Shown here one piece after another: positions 9,595-18,808 of a stretch of 64,000 nt of DNA; position 1 is the stretch's first letter; the number at the start of each line of letters is the position of its first letter. Location: the NCBI RefSeq assembly GCF_000300515.1, contig NZ_AMSI01000002.1:62001-126000 (forward strand). Reading direction: 5' to 3'. Source of the stretch: Nitratireductor indicus C115. Its GTDB lineage: Bacteria; Pseudomonadota; Alphaproteobacteria; Rhizobiales; Rhizobiaceae. The notes under the pieces are model-generated. The model did not search any database, was not told where the DNA came from, and saw nothing but the letters and a program-made list of their open reading frames with translations. Both the position numbers and the translations under genes were made by a program.

Positions 9595-10950
9595 TCAGGA
9601 CTTAGCCGCCTTAATTGCTGCCAGTCGGTCGCGTAGGCGTTTTCCCAGGCCCTGGCGCGTCGATTGCCGGGCACGCCCGAAGGCCAGCGCATCTTCCGGA
9701 ACCGAATCGGTAATGACGCTGCCCGAGGCGACGTAGGCCCCGGCACCGATCTTGAGCGGTGCGACCAGCGATGAATTGGTACCAATGAAGGCACCCGGTC
9801 CGATATCGGTGAAATGCTTGGAAAAGCCATCATAATTGCAGGTGATGGTACCCGCACCGAGATTGGCTTTAGCGCCGACACGGGCATCGCCGACATAGGA
9901 GAGATGCGGGATCTTCGCACCCGGCTCCACGGTCGTTTTCTTCACCTCGACGAAATTGCCGATCTTGGCGCCATCCATGATATCCGCCCCTGGCCGCAAC
10001 CGCGCAAACGGACCGACGGAAACGCCGTCTCCCACTCGCGCTCCCTCCAGATGGCAAGAGGTGAGAATGGTGACATTCTCGCCCAACACCACACCCGGGC
10101 CGAAAAAGACATTCGGTTCGAGCAGCGTGTCCCGGCCGATGACCGTATCATGGGAGAGAAACACCGTTTCAGGCGCAATCATCGTCACGCCATCGAGCAT
10201 GATGGCCTTGCGCCGCCGTTCCTGCCAGATCGCTTCGGCGCCGGCCAGTTCTGCGCGGTTGTTGATGCCGAGGGCGCTTTCGAAATCCGCCTCGATGGCG
10301 CGAACATCCAGCCCCTTCTGCGAAGCGATGCCGACGATATCGGTGAGATAATATTCGCCCTTGGCATTGTCGTTTCCGACCGTGTCGAGAAGTTCGAGCG
10401 CACGCGCACCCGAAATGGCCATCGCACCACCATTGCAAAAGGTGATGCGGCGTTCTTCTTCCGAACAATCCTTGTCCTCACGGATCGCAACGAGGCGTTC
10501 GCCGTCGAGTATCAGGCGGCCATAGCCGCTGGGAGATTCCGTGCGGAAGCCCATCACAACCACATCGGCACCGCTGGCAAGCCCGGCCCGCATGGCGCCC
10601 AGTGCCTCCGGCGCGATCAGCGGCGTATCGCCGAACGTGACGAGCACATCGTCATACCCTCGTGCAATCGCAGCGCGTGCGGCCAGCACCGCATGGCCAG
10701 TGCCCAGGCGCTCGCCCTGGATGAAACATTCGATCCCCGGCGCGAAGGCTGCCGATGCCGACTGCACCGCCTCAGCCCCATGGCCGACGACCAGCGCCTT
10801 GTCGCCGGCGCCCGCCGTATCGAGGGCGCGCACCACGTGAGCCAGCATTTCCAGCCCCGCGATCCGGTGAAGAACTTTTGGGGTCGCGCTCTTCATGCGC
10901 GTTCCCTCGCCGGCCGCGAGAATGACGGAAAGACAGCTACGTTCGCTCAT
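9595..10950 (-). CDS. glmU: Bifunctional UDP-GlcNAc pyrophosphorylase / GlcN-1-P acetyltransferase
   Basis: This 451-residue enzyme performs the last two steps to UDP-GlcNAc. The N-terminal nucleotidyltransferase domain carries the signature [11 protein letters not shown] (residues about 11-21). The C-terminal half is a left-handed beta-helix of hexapeptide repeats (from about residue 250), with the acetyltransferase loop [15 protein letters not shown] near residue 370. The length matches the family (about 450-456). It precedes glmS on the minus strand. Confidence 0.97.
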   Translation of the reverse strand: MSERSCLSVILAAGEGTRMKSATPKVLHRIAGLEMLAHVVRALDTAGAGDKALVVGHGAEAVQSASAAFAPGIECFIQGERLGTGHAVLAARAAIARGYDDVLVTFGDTPLIAPEALGAMRAGLASGADVVVMGFRTESPSGYGRLILDGERLVAIREDKDCSEEERRITFCNGGAMAISGARALELLDTVGNDNAKGEYYLTDIVGIASQKGLDVRAIEADFESALGINNRAELAGAEAIWQERRRKAIMLDGVTMIAPETVFLSHDTVIGRDTLLEPNVFFGPGVVLGENVTILTSCHLEGARVGDGVSVGPFARLRPGADIMDGAKIGNFVEVKKTTVEPGAKIPHLSYVGDARVGAKANLGAGTITCNYDGFSKHFTDIGPGAFIGTNSSLVAPLKIGAGAYVASGSVITDSVPEDALAFGRARQSTRQGLGKRLRDRLAAIKAAKS

Positions 10951-11021
10951 GGACTATCGCTCGTTGCGGTTGAGATTCGGCCATTGTTTAGCATCCATCG
11001 AACGCTGCACCAATCGCCAGC

Positions 11022-11783
11022 TCAACCGAGTTTGCTGAGTGCGGGGAAAGTTTCAAGCAGCCAGAAGGCCGTCGCCTGCATCCCACCGGTCAGGAACAGG
11101 ATTCCCGCAAGCACCAGCAGCGCGCCCATAACCTTTTCGACGCGCCCGAGATGCATGCGAAAACGCGCAAGAAAACGCATGAAGGCGCCGGAAAAAAGGG
11201 CAGCGATCAAAAACGGTATGCCAAGCCCGAGCGAATAGACCGCAAGCAGCAACGCCCCCTCGCCCACCGTGTCGCGGCCGCCGGCCAGAGTGAGGATGGG
11301 TCCGAGCACCGGGCCGATGCAGGGCGTCCAGCCGAACGCGAAGGCGAGCCCCATGATATAGGCGCCGAGCTTTGTCGCGGGCTTGCCGCCGGCCTGAAAG
11401 CGCGCCTCGCGAAAGAGAAAGGGGATGCGCAGCACGCCCAGGAAATTCAACCCCATCAGAATGATGACGATGCCGGCCGCGATTGCCAGTTCCTGCTGCC
11501 AGGCCCGCAGGAGGCCGCCAATGGTGGAAGCGCCCGCTCCCAGAAGCACGAAAACCGTGGTGAAGCCCAGAACGAAAGCGAATGAGGCGCTGAAGAGGGC
11601 AAGGCGCGTGCGCCCGGGGGCTGCTCCATGGGCTTTCCCGTCTTCCTTTTCGCCCTGGAATTCCTCGACGGAGACCCCGGCCATATAGCACAGATAGGGA
11701 GGCACCAGCGGCAGGACGCAAGGGGACAGAAACGAAAGGGCCCCGGCCCCCACCGCGCTCAAATAACCGACATCAACCGCCAT
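11022..11783 (-). CDS. ccdA: CcdA-family cytochrome c biogenesis / thiol electron transport protein
   Basis: This 253-residue membrane protein is of the CcdA/DsbD-gamma family, which passes electrons from cytoplasmic thioredoxin to the periplasm for heme attachment to cytochrome c. The first helix contains the hallmark SFLSPCVLPLVPPYL with its redox-active cysteine, and a second conserved cysteine is in GWTPCIGPVLGPIL. About six transmembrane segments can be seen. The loop between the first two helices (residues about 40-55) is charged. The family assignment is firm, but whether the partner is a CcmG-like or another thioredoxin is not shown here. About 290 bases upstream, up to the tRNA, contain only the tRNA promoter. 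Confidence 0.88.
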   Translation of the reverse strand: MAVDVGYLSAVGAGALSFLSPCVLPLVPPYLCYMAGVSVEEFQGEKEDGKAHGAAPGRTRLALFSASFAFVLGFTTVFVLLGAGASTIGGLLRAWQQELAIAAGIVIILMGLNFLGVLRIPFLFREARFQAGGKPATKLGAYIMGLAFAFGWTPCIGPVLGPILTLAGGRDTVGEGALLLAVYSLGLGIPFLIAALFSGAFMRFLARFRMHLGRVEKVMGALLVLAGILFLTGGMQATAFWLLETFPALSKLG

Positions 11784-12010
11784 GCTTCAAAAATCCATTT
11801 CCGCGCAAGATGGTCAGGAACGGCGAGCCGTCCGACTTTAAAACATGACTGCCCTATAGGCTTCCCGCCGGTCGAGTGCCAATCACCTTTGCGTGGCAAA
11901 GCGTCGCCCGGTCTTTTGGAGAAGCTGCCAAGACAATGCTCGAAACGCGCGAGTGAAGGAGCGCACTTCGAGCGCGCGCAAAAAGTCCGCCGAATTCGTC
12001 TTTTTTGCGG

Positions 12011-12039
12011 TTGACCACTGATAACCGCCTCACTATGTT
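12011..12039 (+). promoter_or_regulatory. Promoter of tRNA-Lys
   Basis: A TTGACC -35 box (12011-12016), a 17-base spacer and a TATGTT -10 box (12034-12039) lie 35 bases before the mature tRNA 5' end. The spacing and match are good for a housekeeping sigma-70 promoter. Confidence 0.65.
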
Positions 12040-12073
12040 CCGCCGCACTTTCCCGGCCAAATCAGGCCTTCGG

Positions 12074-12149
12074 GAGCGCGTAGCTCAGTTGGTAGAGCAA
12101 CTGACTTTTAATCAGTAGGTCCAGGGTTCGAGCCCCTGCGCGCTCACCA
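12074..12149 (+). tRNA. tRNA-Lys (anticodon UUU)
   Basis: The 76-base gene folds as a cloverleaf. The acceptor stem pairs GAGCGCG with CGCGCTC, followed by discriminator A and an encoded CCA. The D arm contains AGCTCAGTTGGTAGAGC. The anticodon arm is ACTGA / TCAGT around loop CTTTTAA with anticodon TTT, and the T arm has GGTTCGAGC. It stands alone, with its own promoter, between the ccdA-like gene and glpK. Confidence 0.97.
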
Positions 12150-12176
12150 AAAAAATTAGATCATCAATAGTTTGAG

Positions 12177-12210
12177 TAAGGTGATTCCACTTGGCTGCAA
12201 AATGCTCTAG
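12177..12210 (-). repeat. TAGAGC-type intergenic repeat, copy 1 (glpK 3' end)
   Basis: Read on the minus strand this begins TAGAGCATTTTGCAG and ends with a degenerate hairpin arm. The same opening occurs at 46629, and a one-base variant at 39379. The first three bases are the TAG stop codon of glpK, so the repeat starts exactly at the gene end. Confidence 0.6.
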
Positions 12211-13706
12211 GCGTCCTGCCGGCTCAAGGTGCGCCTGACGGCATCGCGCCAGCCCTTGAGTTTGCTGCGCCGCTCGACCGCCTCCATTTTCGGAAGAAAA
12301 CGGCGGTCTAGGGACCAGCTTTCAGAAAATTCCCGGGCATCCGGCCAGACGCCCGTATGCGAGCCCGCCAGCCATGCTGCGCCAAGGGCTGTGGTTTCAA
12401 GTACGGTCGGCCTGTCGACGGGCGCATCCAGCATGTCGGCGACGCATTGCATGGTCCAGTCGCTGGCCACCATCCCGCCATCCACACGCAGAACCGTTTT
12501 CTCAGCGCCGTCTTTCCAATCCCTGCGCATGGCCGCAAGCAGGTCGTGGGTTTGATAGGCAACCGATTCGAGTGTCGCGCGGGCGAACTCCGCCGGTCCC
12601 GAATTCCGCGTCAGCCCGAAAATCGCACCGCGCGCATCCGCATCCCAATAGGGAGCGCCAAGCCCCACAAACGCCGGAACGAGATAAAGATGCTGGTTCG
12701 GATCGGCCTTGTCGGCGAGTTCCCCAGAATGGGCAGCCTTGCCGATCACTTTGAGCCCGTCGCGCAGCCACTGCACGGCCGCCCCTGCCACGAAAATCGA
12801 TCCCTCCAGGGCATAGGTCGTTTTTCCGTTCAGCCGATAGGCGATGGTGGTGAGCAGCCTGTTCTTCGACCGCACAAGGGCCTCGCCCGTGTTGAGAACC
12901 GCAAAGCAGCCCGTGCCATAGGTCGCTTTCAGCATGCCTGGCTCGAAACAGGCCTGGCCGATCACCGCCGCCTGCTGATCGCCCGCCACGCCACGGATCG
13001 GGATCGCCTGACCGAAAAGTCTGGAAACCGTTGCGCCGTAGTCGTCGGCGCTGTCCCTGACCTCGGGCAGCATCGCGCGCGGTACGTCGAGAAGCTTGAG
13101 CAACTCCTCATCCCACTCACTGGTCTTGATGTTGTAGAGCAATGTGCGCGAAGCATTGGTGGCATCGGTCGCATGCACGGCTCCGCCCGTCAGCCTCCAG
13201 ATCAGGAAGCTGTCAATGGTTCCGGCAAGAATCTCCCCCTTCTCGGCCCGGCGGCGCGCGCCTTTCACATGGTCAAGAATCCAGGCAAGCTTGGTGCCCG
13301 AGAAATAGGGATCGAGAAGCAGGCCGGTCTTCCTGGAAAAAAGTGCCTCCAGCCCCTTTTTCTTCAGCTTCTCGCAAAGCGGCGCTGTCCGCCGGTCCTG
13401 CCACACAATGGCATTGTGGATTGGCTTGCCGGTTTCCTTCTCCCACACCACGATGGTTTCGCGCTGGTTCGTGATGCCGAGCGCAGCGACATCGCCGGCG
13501 CCGATCTTCGCCTTGCGCAGGGCAGAACGGACAGTCGAGACAACGCTTTTCCAGATGTCCTCCGGATCGTGCTCGACCCAGCCGGAATCGGGATAATGTT
13601 GCGGGAATTCCTTCTGTCCGGTCGCAATGGCCTTCATCCCGCCATCGAAAACAATGGCACGGCTGGATGTCGTGCCCTGATCGATTGCCAGAATGAACCC
13701 GCTCAT
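12207..13706 (-). CDS. glpK: Glycerol kinase
   Basis: This 499-residue FGGY-family kinase phosphorylates glycerol to sn-glycerol-3-phosphate. It begins [21 protein letters not shown], with the ATP-binding DQGTTSSR. It contains the FGGY signatures around [16 protein letters not shown] and [18 protein letters not shown], and the length matches E. coli GlpK (502). It is the last gene of the minus-strand glpR-glpD-glpK series, 62 bases behind glpD. No glycerol facilitator or glycerol-3-phosphate transporter is next to it. The stop codon is the first triplet of an intergenic repeat. Confidence 0.97.
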   Translation of the reverse strand: MSGFILAIDQGTTSSRAIVFDGGMKAIATGQKEFPQHYPDSGWVEHDPEDIWKSVVSTVRSALRKAKIGAGDVAALGITNQRETIVVWEKETGKPIHNAIVWQDRRTAPLCEKLKKKGLEALFSRKTGLLLDPYFSGTKLAWILDHVKGARRRAEKGEILAGTIDSFLIWRLTGGAVHATDATNASRTLLYNIKTSEWDEELLKLLDVPRAMLPEVRDSADDYGATVSRLFGQAIPIRGVAGDQQAAVIGQACFEPGMLKATYGTGCFAVLNTGEALVRSKNRLLTTIAYRLNGKTTYALEGSIFVAGAAVQWLRDGLKVIGKAAHSGELADKADPNQHLYLVPAFVGLGAPYWDADARGAIFGLTRNSGPAEFARATLESVAYQTHDLLAAMRRDWKDGAEKTVLRVDGGMVASDWTMQCVADMLDAPVDRPTVLETTALGAAWLAGSHTGVWPDAREFSESWSLDRRFLPKMEAVERRSKLKGWRDAVRRTLSRQDA

Positions 13707-13768
13707 GTCACCTCCCGTTGCGACCGGCCTCGAAGACGGCGCGCATTGTCACGCAAAATTCCCGGTTT

Positions 13769-15298
13769 TCAATGGGAGGCGACGGCAAGCTCCCGCATGA
13801 AGGCGTCGACGGCAGCCGTTTCCTCAGCATTCAGATGCAAACCGCGCTTCGTGCGCCGCCATAGAACGTCTGCGCCGGTGACGGCCCATTCCTGCGCCAC
13901 GAGGTAACGCAACTCGGCCTCATAGAGATCCTTGCCGAAATGCCGTCCCAAATCCTCGATGGAAAGCGCGTTTCCGAGGATCTTGCGCGCCCGCGTCCCA
14001 TAAAGGCGGACCAGCCGCGCGGCAAAACCTGCTTCAAGGAATGGATAGTCTTGCCCGAGGTCTGTCACCTCCCCCTCATAGGCATCGAAGGGAAAATCTC
14101 CGCCGGGCAAAGCCCCTTCGTGCGTCCAGGGCCCACCTTTCGCACCGAGCGCATCCTCGATCTTTGCAAGCGCGGATTCGGCCAGCTTGCGATACGTCGT
14201 GATCTTCCCGCCGAAGACGTGGAGCATCGGCGCCTCGCCATCCGCCTCTTCCGTCTTCAGAACATAATCGCGCGTGGCTTCCTGCGCCTTGGATGCCCCG
14301 TCGTCGAAAAGCGGGCGCACACCGGAATAGCTCCAAACAATGTCTTCACGCCGTACCGGCTCTGCGAAATACTCGCTCGCCGAGGCACACAGATAATCGG
14401 TCTCCTCATCCGTGATGGCGACATCCTTGGGATCGTCTTTGTAATCGCGGTCGGTGGTGCCGATCAGCGTAAAGTCATCCTCATAGGGAATAGCAAAGAT
14501 GATCCGTCCATCAGCGTTCTGGAAAAAATACGCGCGCGGATCGTCGAACTTGCGGCGTATGACGATATGGCTCCCCTGAACCAGGCGCACATTGTGCACA
14601 TCGTTGCGACCAAGAACGCCTGAGATCACGTGATCGACCCAGGGGCCGGCCGCATTGACCAGATAGCGGGCGCGCACGGTTTCGACCGTACCGCTGCGCA
14701 GGTCTTCGAGATCGATCAACCAGGAAGTGCCCTCGCGGCGGGCGGCGGTAACGCGTGTACGCGTGCGAATGGAAGCGCCGCGCTCGGCGGCATCGCGCGC
14801 GTTCAGAACCACGAACCGGGCATCGTTCACCCAGCAATCGGAATACTCGAAAGCCCGGCGATAATTGCCCTTCAGCGGCTTTCCGGCAGGGTCGCTGCGC
14901 ATGTCGAGCGTGCGCGTCTTGGGAAGAAGCTTGCGACCTCCGATATGGTCGTAGAGAAACAGGCCAAGCCGCACCAGCCACGCCGGACGCAGCCCCTTGT
15001 TGATGGGCAGGACAAAGCGCATTGGCCAGATGATGTGCGGTGCATTGCGCCAAAGAACCTCGCGCTCCATGAGCGCCTCGCGCACGAGCCTGAACTCGTA
15101 ATGCTCCAGATAGCGCAACCCACCATGAATGAGCTTGGTGGAACCCGACGAGGTGCCGCTTGCCAGATCGTTCATCTCTGCAAGACCGACCGAATAGCCC
15201 CGCCCCACCGCATCGCGCGCAATGCCGCAACCGTTGATGCCGCCACCGATAATGAAGATGTCGAAGTCTCGCGCAGCGCGCGCGCCCGTTTCCGGCAC
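13769..15298 (-). CDS. glpD: Aerobic glycerol-3-phosphate dehydrogenase
   Basis: This 509-residue FAD-dependent membrane-associated enzyme oxidises glycerol-3-phosphate to dihydroxyacetone phosphate and feeds electrons to the quinone pool. The FAD-binding motif IIGGGINGCGIARDA is near residues 16-30, and the conserved TKLIHGGLRYLEHYEF follows. I place the start at a GTG (VPETGARAARDFD) because AGGGAG lies six bases before it; the frame stays open for 55 more codons upstream but overlaps the promoter. It sits between glpR and glpK, and its promoter carries GlpR-like sites. Confidence 0.95.
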   Translation of the reverse strand: MPETGARAARDFDIFIIGGGINGCGIARDAVGRGYSVGLAEMNDLASGTSSGSTKLIHGGLRYLEHYEFRLVREALMEREVLWRNAPHIIWPMRFVLPINKGLRPAWLVRLGLFLYDHIGGRKLLPKTRTLDMRSDPAGKPLKGNYRRAFEYSDCWVNDARFVVLNARDAAERGASIRTRTRVTAARREGTSWLIDLEDLRSGTVETVRARYLVNAAGPWVDHVISGVLGRNDVHNVRLVQGSHIVIRRKFDDPRAYFFQNADGRIIFAIPYEDDFTLIGTTDRDYKDDPKDVAITDEETDYLCASASEYFAEPVRREDIVWSYSGVRPLFDDGASKAQEATRDYVLKTEEADGEAPMLHVFGGKITTYRKLAESALAKIEDALGAKGGPWTHEGALPGGDFPFDAYEGEVTDLGQDYPFLEAGFAARLVRLYGTRARKILGNALSIEDLGRHFGKDLYEAELRYLVAQEWAVTGADVLWRRTKRGLHLNAEETAAVDAFMRELAVASH

Positions 15299-15359
15299 TT
15301 TAAGCTCCCTGGCCTGCGTTATGAATCGCGCCTGGCGCGCGAGCGCGGAGGCAAAAGGA

Positions 15360-15392
15360 ATTATTTTGAAACCATAACGAATGTCAAACGAA
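15360..15392 (-). promoter_or_regulatory. glpD promoter with GlpR-like half-sites
   Basis: On the minus strand a perfect TTGACA -35 box (15387-15382), a 16-base spacer and an AATAAT -10 box (15365-15360) precede glpD. Two TTCGTT hexamers at 15392-15387 and 15381-15376 lie on either side of, and touching, the -35 box. TTCG/CGAA half-sites are typical of DeoR-family GlpR operators, so repression of glpD by the adjacent glpR product is a reasonable inference. Confidence 0.6.
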
Positions 15393-15425
15393 AATCCCTT
15401 TGCGTACCAATGGAGGATGAAGCCT

Positions 15426-16202
15426 CTACCGTACTGACGTCTCCAGAAGGCGAACGCCGGCATCCCGGCAGAGTGTGCGTACAGACGGCAAAGGACAGCG
15501 ATCGGTTATGAATGTCCCGACCTGCGACAGATGGCCGATGCGTACCGGCGCACTGCGCTCGAATTTCGTCGAATCCGAAACGAGAATGACATGCCGTGCA
15601 TTGGCGATGATCGCCTGCGCAACCTTCACTTCGCGGAAATCAAAATCATAAAGCGCCCCATCCTCATCAATGGCCGAAACACCGATAACCGCGAAATCCA
15701 CCTTGAACTGGCGGATAAAATCAACGGCCGCCTCGCCGACGATGCCGCCATCGGAACCGCGCACCACGCCGCTGGCAATGATGACCTCGAATGAGGGATA
15801 TATTCGCATCCTGTTGGCAACATTGATGTTGTTGGTGATGACGAGCAAGCCGTCATGGCCAAGAAGCGCGTCACTGACAGCTTCCGTGGTGGTGCCTATA
15901 TTCACGAACAAGGAGGCCTTGTCTGGAATCAGCCCCGCAGCAGCCTTTCCGATGGCGTGTTTTTGCTCCGCCGCAATCTTTCGGCGCGCCTCATACTCCA
16001 TGTTCTCGGTGCCCGAGGGCATCAATGCCCCGCCATGGGTGCGCGCAAGAAGCCGTTGCTCGCAAAGCTCGTTGAGGTCGCGCCGGATCGTTTGGGGCGT
16101 AACGTTGAAATGCCGCGCAAGATCCTCCACCAGAACCCGGCCCTGCTCTCGGGCAAGTTCCAGGATGTCGTTATGGCGTGGTGTAAGAAGATGCGCGGTC
16201 AT
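15426..16202 (-). CDS. glpR: DeoR-family transcriptional repressor, glycerol-3-phosphate type
   Basis: This 258-residue regulator has the DeoR winged helix-turn-helix at residues 5-60 (VTPQTIRRDLNELCEQRLLARTHGG in outline) and the C-terminal DeoRC sugar-phosphate sensor domain, with FVNIGTTTEAVSDAL near residue 100. Its place immediately before glpD and glpK, together with matching operator-like sites in front of both glpR and glpD, supports the GlpR assignment with glycerol-3-phosphate as inducer. DeoR paralogues are many in rhizobia, so the symbol depends partly on context. Confidence 0.88.
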   Translation of the reverse strand: MTAHLLTPRHNDILELAREQGRVLVEDLARHFNVTPQTIRRDLNELCEQRLLARTHGGALMPSGTENMEYEARRKIAAEQKHAIGKAAAGLIPDKASLFVNIGTTTEAVSDALLGHDGLLVITNNINVANRMRIYPSFEVIIASGVVRGSDGGIVGEAAVDFIRQFKVDFAVIGVSAIDEDGALYDFDFREVKVAQAIIANARHVILVSDSTKFERSAPVRIGHLSQVGTFITDRCPLPSVRTLCRDAGVRLLETSVR

Positions 16203-16213
16203 GCGGCAGGCCC

Positions 16214-16257
16214 ATGTTCGTTTTCACAATTATTTCGCAAAAACGAACATCGAACAA
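16214..16257 (-). promoter_or_regulatory. glpR promoter and 11-bp inverted-repeat operator
   Basis: Two exact arms, ATGTTCGTTTT (16214-16224) and AAAACGAACAT (16240-16250), form an inverted repeat with a 15-base centre. On the minus strand a TTGTTC -35 box (16257-16252), a 17-base spacer and an AATAAT -10 box (16234-16229) can be placed so that the -10 box sits between the arms. The arms share TTCGTT with the glpD promoter sites. Autorepression by GlpR is inferred. Confidence 0.6.
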
Positions 16258-16296
16258 GTGCCTTTGGAAAGCCGCCGATGCGAAATATCCAGGCGC

Positions 16297-17025
16297 TCAG
16301 CGCGTGAAATCGGGAAGGCTCTTGAAGGCCGATTTGAGTGCGCTCGACCAGCCTTCGGAAATGGTGCGGAAATAGGGATCGTCGCCTTCGATCCGGCGCT
16401 GATAGCCGATCCGGAAACTGTCGCGCTCATAAAAGAGCACATCGAGGGGCAGCCCCACCGAAAGGTTCGATTTAAGCGTAGAATCGAATGAAACGAGCAG
16501 AAGCTTCACCGTTTCCTCGAAACTCATGTCCGGCTCGTAGGCGCGCACAAGGATCGGCTTGCCGTATTTCGTCTCGCCGATCTGGAAGAAAGGCGTATCG
16601 TCGCTCGCCTCGATGAAGTTGCCCTCCGGATAGACCATGAAGAGCCGCGGCTCCATGCCCCTTATCTGGCCGCCCAGAATGAAGGAGGCGCCGAATGCAT
16701 CCGCGCTTTGCCCGACTGGTGCCGACTGGCGGATCACTTCCTTGACCGTGTCGCCCACAAGCCGCGCCGCCTGATACATGGACGGAACTTCAAGCATGGA
16801 GACGGTTCGCTCGTCCGGAGCCTTGGTTCTTTCGTCGAGCAGGCTGACGACGGCCTGCGTCGTCGCCAGATTACCGGCCGCAAGCAACACCATCACGCGC
16901 TCGTCAGGCAGCGACCAGCTATACATCTTGCGAAAGGTCGAAATGTTGTCGACACCGGCGTTTGTCCGGGTGTCCGACATGAAGACCAGTCCCTTGTTGA
17001 GTTTCAGCCCGACACAATAGGTCAT
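16297..17025 (-). CDS. Anbu (bacterial proteasome-related peptidase, HslV/beta-subunit fold)
   Basis: This 242-residue protein is of the Anbu / proteasome-type protease family (COG3484). The start is MTYCVGLKLNKGLVF, so removal of Met exposes Thr2 as the N-terminal nucleophile. The rest of the Ntn-hydrolase triad fits: Asp18 in SDTRTNAG and Lys33 in STFRKMYSW. The middle contains GQIRGMEPRLFMVYPEGNF, typical of Anbu. The upstream extension of 74 in-frame codons is rejected because it would bury the nucleophile and overlap the transglutaminase gene. It is the last gene of a four-gene operon, 35 bases after the transglutaminase gene. Anbu forms open ring assemblies in known structures and lacks an unfoldase partner, and its substrate is not known. 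Confidence 0.93.
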   Translation of the reverse strand: MTYCVGLKLNKGLVFMSDTRTNAGVDNISTFRKMYSWSLPDERVMVLLAAGNLATTQAVVSLLDERTKAPDERTVSMLEVPSMYQAARLVGDTVKEVIRQSAPVGQSADAFGASFILGGQIRGMEPRLFMVYPEGNFIEASDDTPFFQIGETKYGKPILVRAYEPDMSFEETVKLLLVSFDSTLKSNLSVGLPLDVLFYERDSFRIGYQRRIEGDDPYFRTISEGWSSALKSAFKSLPDFTR

Positions 17026-17060
17026 GCGGACAGCGCCTTTCGCAGATTCGTCACCGGAAA

Positions 17061-17855
17061 TTACTGCTCGACCGTGATCTGAACCGCAAGTTCTTCCTGC
17101 GCCTGGCCGAGCCTGATCCCCATCACTGGCATGGCATCGCGGTAATCGCGCCCCGTGGCGACACGCACATAGCGCTGATCGGCCGAAATCCCGTTGGCGC
17201 AATCGAACGCGACCCAGCCCAGCCCTTCCACGTGCGCTTCGGCCCATGCGTGGCTCGCCGTCTGCTCATCGCGATCGTCCATGCGCAGATATCCGCTGAC
17301 ATAGCGTGCGGGGTAACCGAGAAGGCGAGCAGCCGTAAGGAAGACATGCGCATGGTCCTGGCAGACCCCCTCACCATGCGCCAGCGCCTCTTCGGCGGTG
17401 GTTTCAGAATGGGTGGTGCCGATGCGGTAATCGATGCGGTCGCGCACCGCATGCATCAGCTGGTGCAGTTGTTCCACGGCATCGTCGCCCTTGATGGATC
17501 GGGCAAGCGAGGCAATGCCCTTGCCCGCCGTACAGAGCGGCGTCGCTCCCTGAAAAAGCCAAAGCGGCGCCAGTCCTTCATGTTTTCCGACAACACCGGA
17601 ATTATCGGTCGTCTCCACCACGCCGCGCGCCTCTATAAGGATCGCATGCGGCGCACCGTCTATGCTGATGAGGCGCGTATCGTTGCCAAAACCATCGATG
17701 AAATGAACCTCATCATGCGCACCATTGGCGGTCAGCGACCATTCGACGACGGTCTGCGTCGCACCGCTGCGCGGGACGAGCCGCAGCCTCTGCAGCGCGT
17801 AGGATACCGGCGCGTCGTAGCGGTACTCCGTACGGTGCAAGATTTTCAGGCGCAT
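17061..17855 (-). CDS. Transglutaminase-like cysteine peptidase (Anbu operon)
   Basis: This 264-residue protein has an N-terminal bacterial transglutaminase-like domain (MRLKILHRTEYRYDAPVSY) and a transglutaminase core. The catalytic triad is visible: Cys165 in GEGVCQDHAH, His202 in TASHAWAEAH, and Asp218 in WVAFDCANG. The start is an ATG preceded by GAGGA at eight bases; a TTG two codons upstream is less likely. It begins 11 bases after the alpha-E stop and is followed by Anbu. In this cluster the protein is predicted to cleave or transfer amide bonds made by the ATP-grasp partner, which is inference. Confidence 0.92.
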   Translation of the reverse strand: MRLKILHRTEYRYDAPVSYALQRLRLVPRSGATQTVVEWSLTANGAHDEVHFIDGFGNDTRLISIDGAPHAILIEARGVVETTDNSGVVGKHEGLAPLWLFQGATPLCTAGKGIASLARSIKGDDAVEQLHQLMHAVRDRIDYRIGTTHSETTAEEALAHGEGVCQDHAHVFLTAARLLGYPARYVSGYLRMDDRDEQTASHAWAEAHVEGLGWVAFDCANGISADQRYVRVATGRDYRDAMPVMGIRLGQAQEELAVQITVEQ

Positions 17856-17866
17856 GGCCAAATTCC

Positions 17867-18808
17867 TCAGTAGAAGCGGAAGTCCGCTGCGATCCTATCG
17901 CCTAGAGCGCCGGTGTCGCGGATAAAATCCTTCAAAAACTCGTGCAATCCCTCATCGAACACATCCGTGATCGAGGCGGAGCGCAGCTTTTCGAGCTTGG
18001 CTGAGGCCATTTCATGGCAGGCATGGCGCACGCCATATTCATCGGCGAGATAACCGAGGGATTCGTTGATGCCCTGATAGCAGAAGATCAGCGAACGCGG
18101 CATGCGCCGGTTGAGGATCAGATAATGCGCGATATTGGTGGGCTGATAGTCCCCCTCATAGGTCCAGCGGTAAGAGCGCAGGGCCGAGACTGAACGCAGG
18201 ATCGTCTGCCATTGATGATTGTCGAGAGACGACCCAACCCAGGCGACGGAAGGCAGAAGCACGTAATATTTCACGTCCAGAATTCGCGCCGTATTGTCGG
18301 CACGCTCGATCATGGTGCCGATCTGCGCAAAATCGAAAATCTCGTTGCGCAGCATCGTTCCATGAAAAGCGCCACGAATAAGGGCGGTCTCGCGCTTGAT
18401 GGCATCGAGAACCAGCGGCAAATCCTGCTCGCCCACCGGCCTTCTGAGCATTCGGGTGAGCGCCATCCAGGCTTCGTTTACGCTTTCCCAGGTCTCGCGT
18501 GTCAGCGCCGTACGAACCATGCGGGCGTTCATGCGCGCCGTTTCCATGGATGACATGACACTGGAAGGATTCTTCAGGTCACGCAGCAGAAAATTTGTCA
18601 CGGTCGCCGTATCGAACGTGTCGTGATCCTGCTCGAAAAGATTGCGCACACCTGCACTCGTCAGGACGGACGCCCATTCGTCCGCGGCCATTCCGGTCTG
18701 CGTCAGGGCAAGGCGCAAGCCCGTATCCACAAGGCGCGCCATGTTTTCCGCGCGCTCGATATAGCGATGCATCCAGTAGAGACCGTTTGCGGAACGTCCA
18801 AGAAGCAT
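17867..18808 (-). CDS. Alpha-E domain protein (COG2307 / DUF403)
   Basis: This 313-residue all-helical protein belongs to the alpha-E family. The N-terminal signature LYWMHRYIERAENMARLVD is present near residue 10, with the conserved helix NEIFDFAQIGTMIERADNTAR in the middle. The biochemical role is unknown. It is nearly always encoded next to a circularly permuted ATP-grasp enzyme and a transglutaminase, as here, and a role in a peptide-ligation system has been predicted from context. The gap to the ATP-grasp gene is 111 bases and to the transglutaminase gene 11 bases. Confidence 0.92.
   Translation of the reverse strand: MLLGRSANGLYWMHRYIERAENMARLVDTGLRLALTQTGMAADEWASVLTSAGVRNLFEQDHDTFDTATVTNFLLRDLKNPSSVMSSMETARMNARMVRTALTRETWESVNEAWMALTRMLRRPVGEQDLPLVLDAIKRETALIRGAFHGTMLRNEIFDFAQIGTMIERADNTARILDVKYYVLLPSVAWVGSSLDNHQWQTILRSVSALRSYRWTYEGDYQPTNIAHYLILNRRMPRSLIFCYQGINESLGYLADEYGVRHACHEMASAKLEKLRSASITDVFDEGLHEFLKDFIRDTGALGDRIAADFRFY

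Noticed and set aside
12357-13907. 516-codon open frame on the plus strand
   Set aside because: It is antisense to glpK and the end of glpD; it is a codon-bias shadow.
16214-16256. SOS box in the glpR promoter (GAAC pairs)
   Set aside because: The GAAC motifs are three bases apart, not seven; they belong to the GlpR-type inverted repeat.
17026-17247. N-terminal extension of Anbu by 74 codons
   Set aside because: It would bury the N-terminal threonine nucleophile and overlap the transglutaminase gene in another frame.
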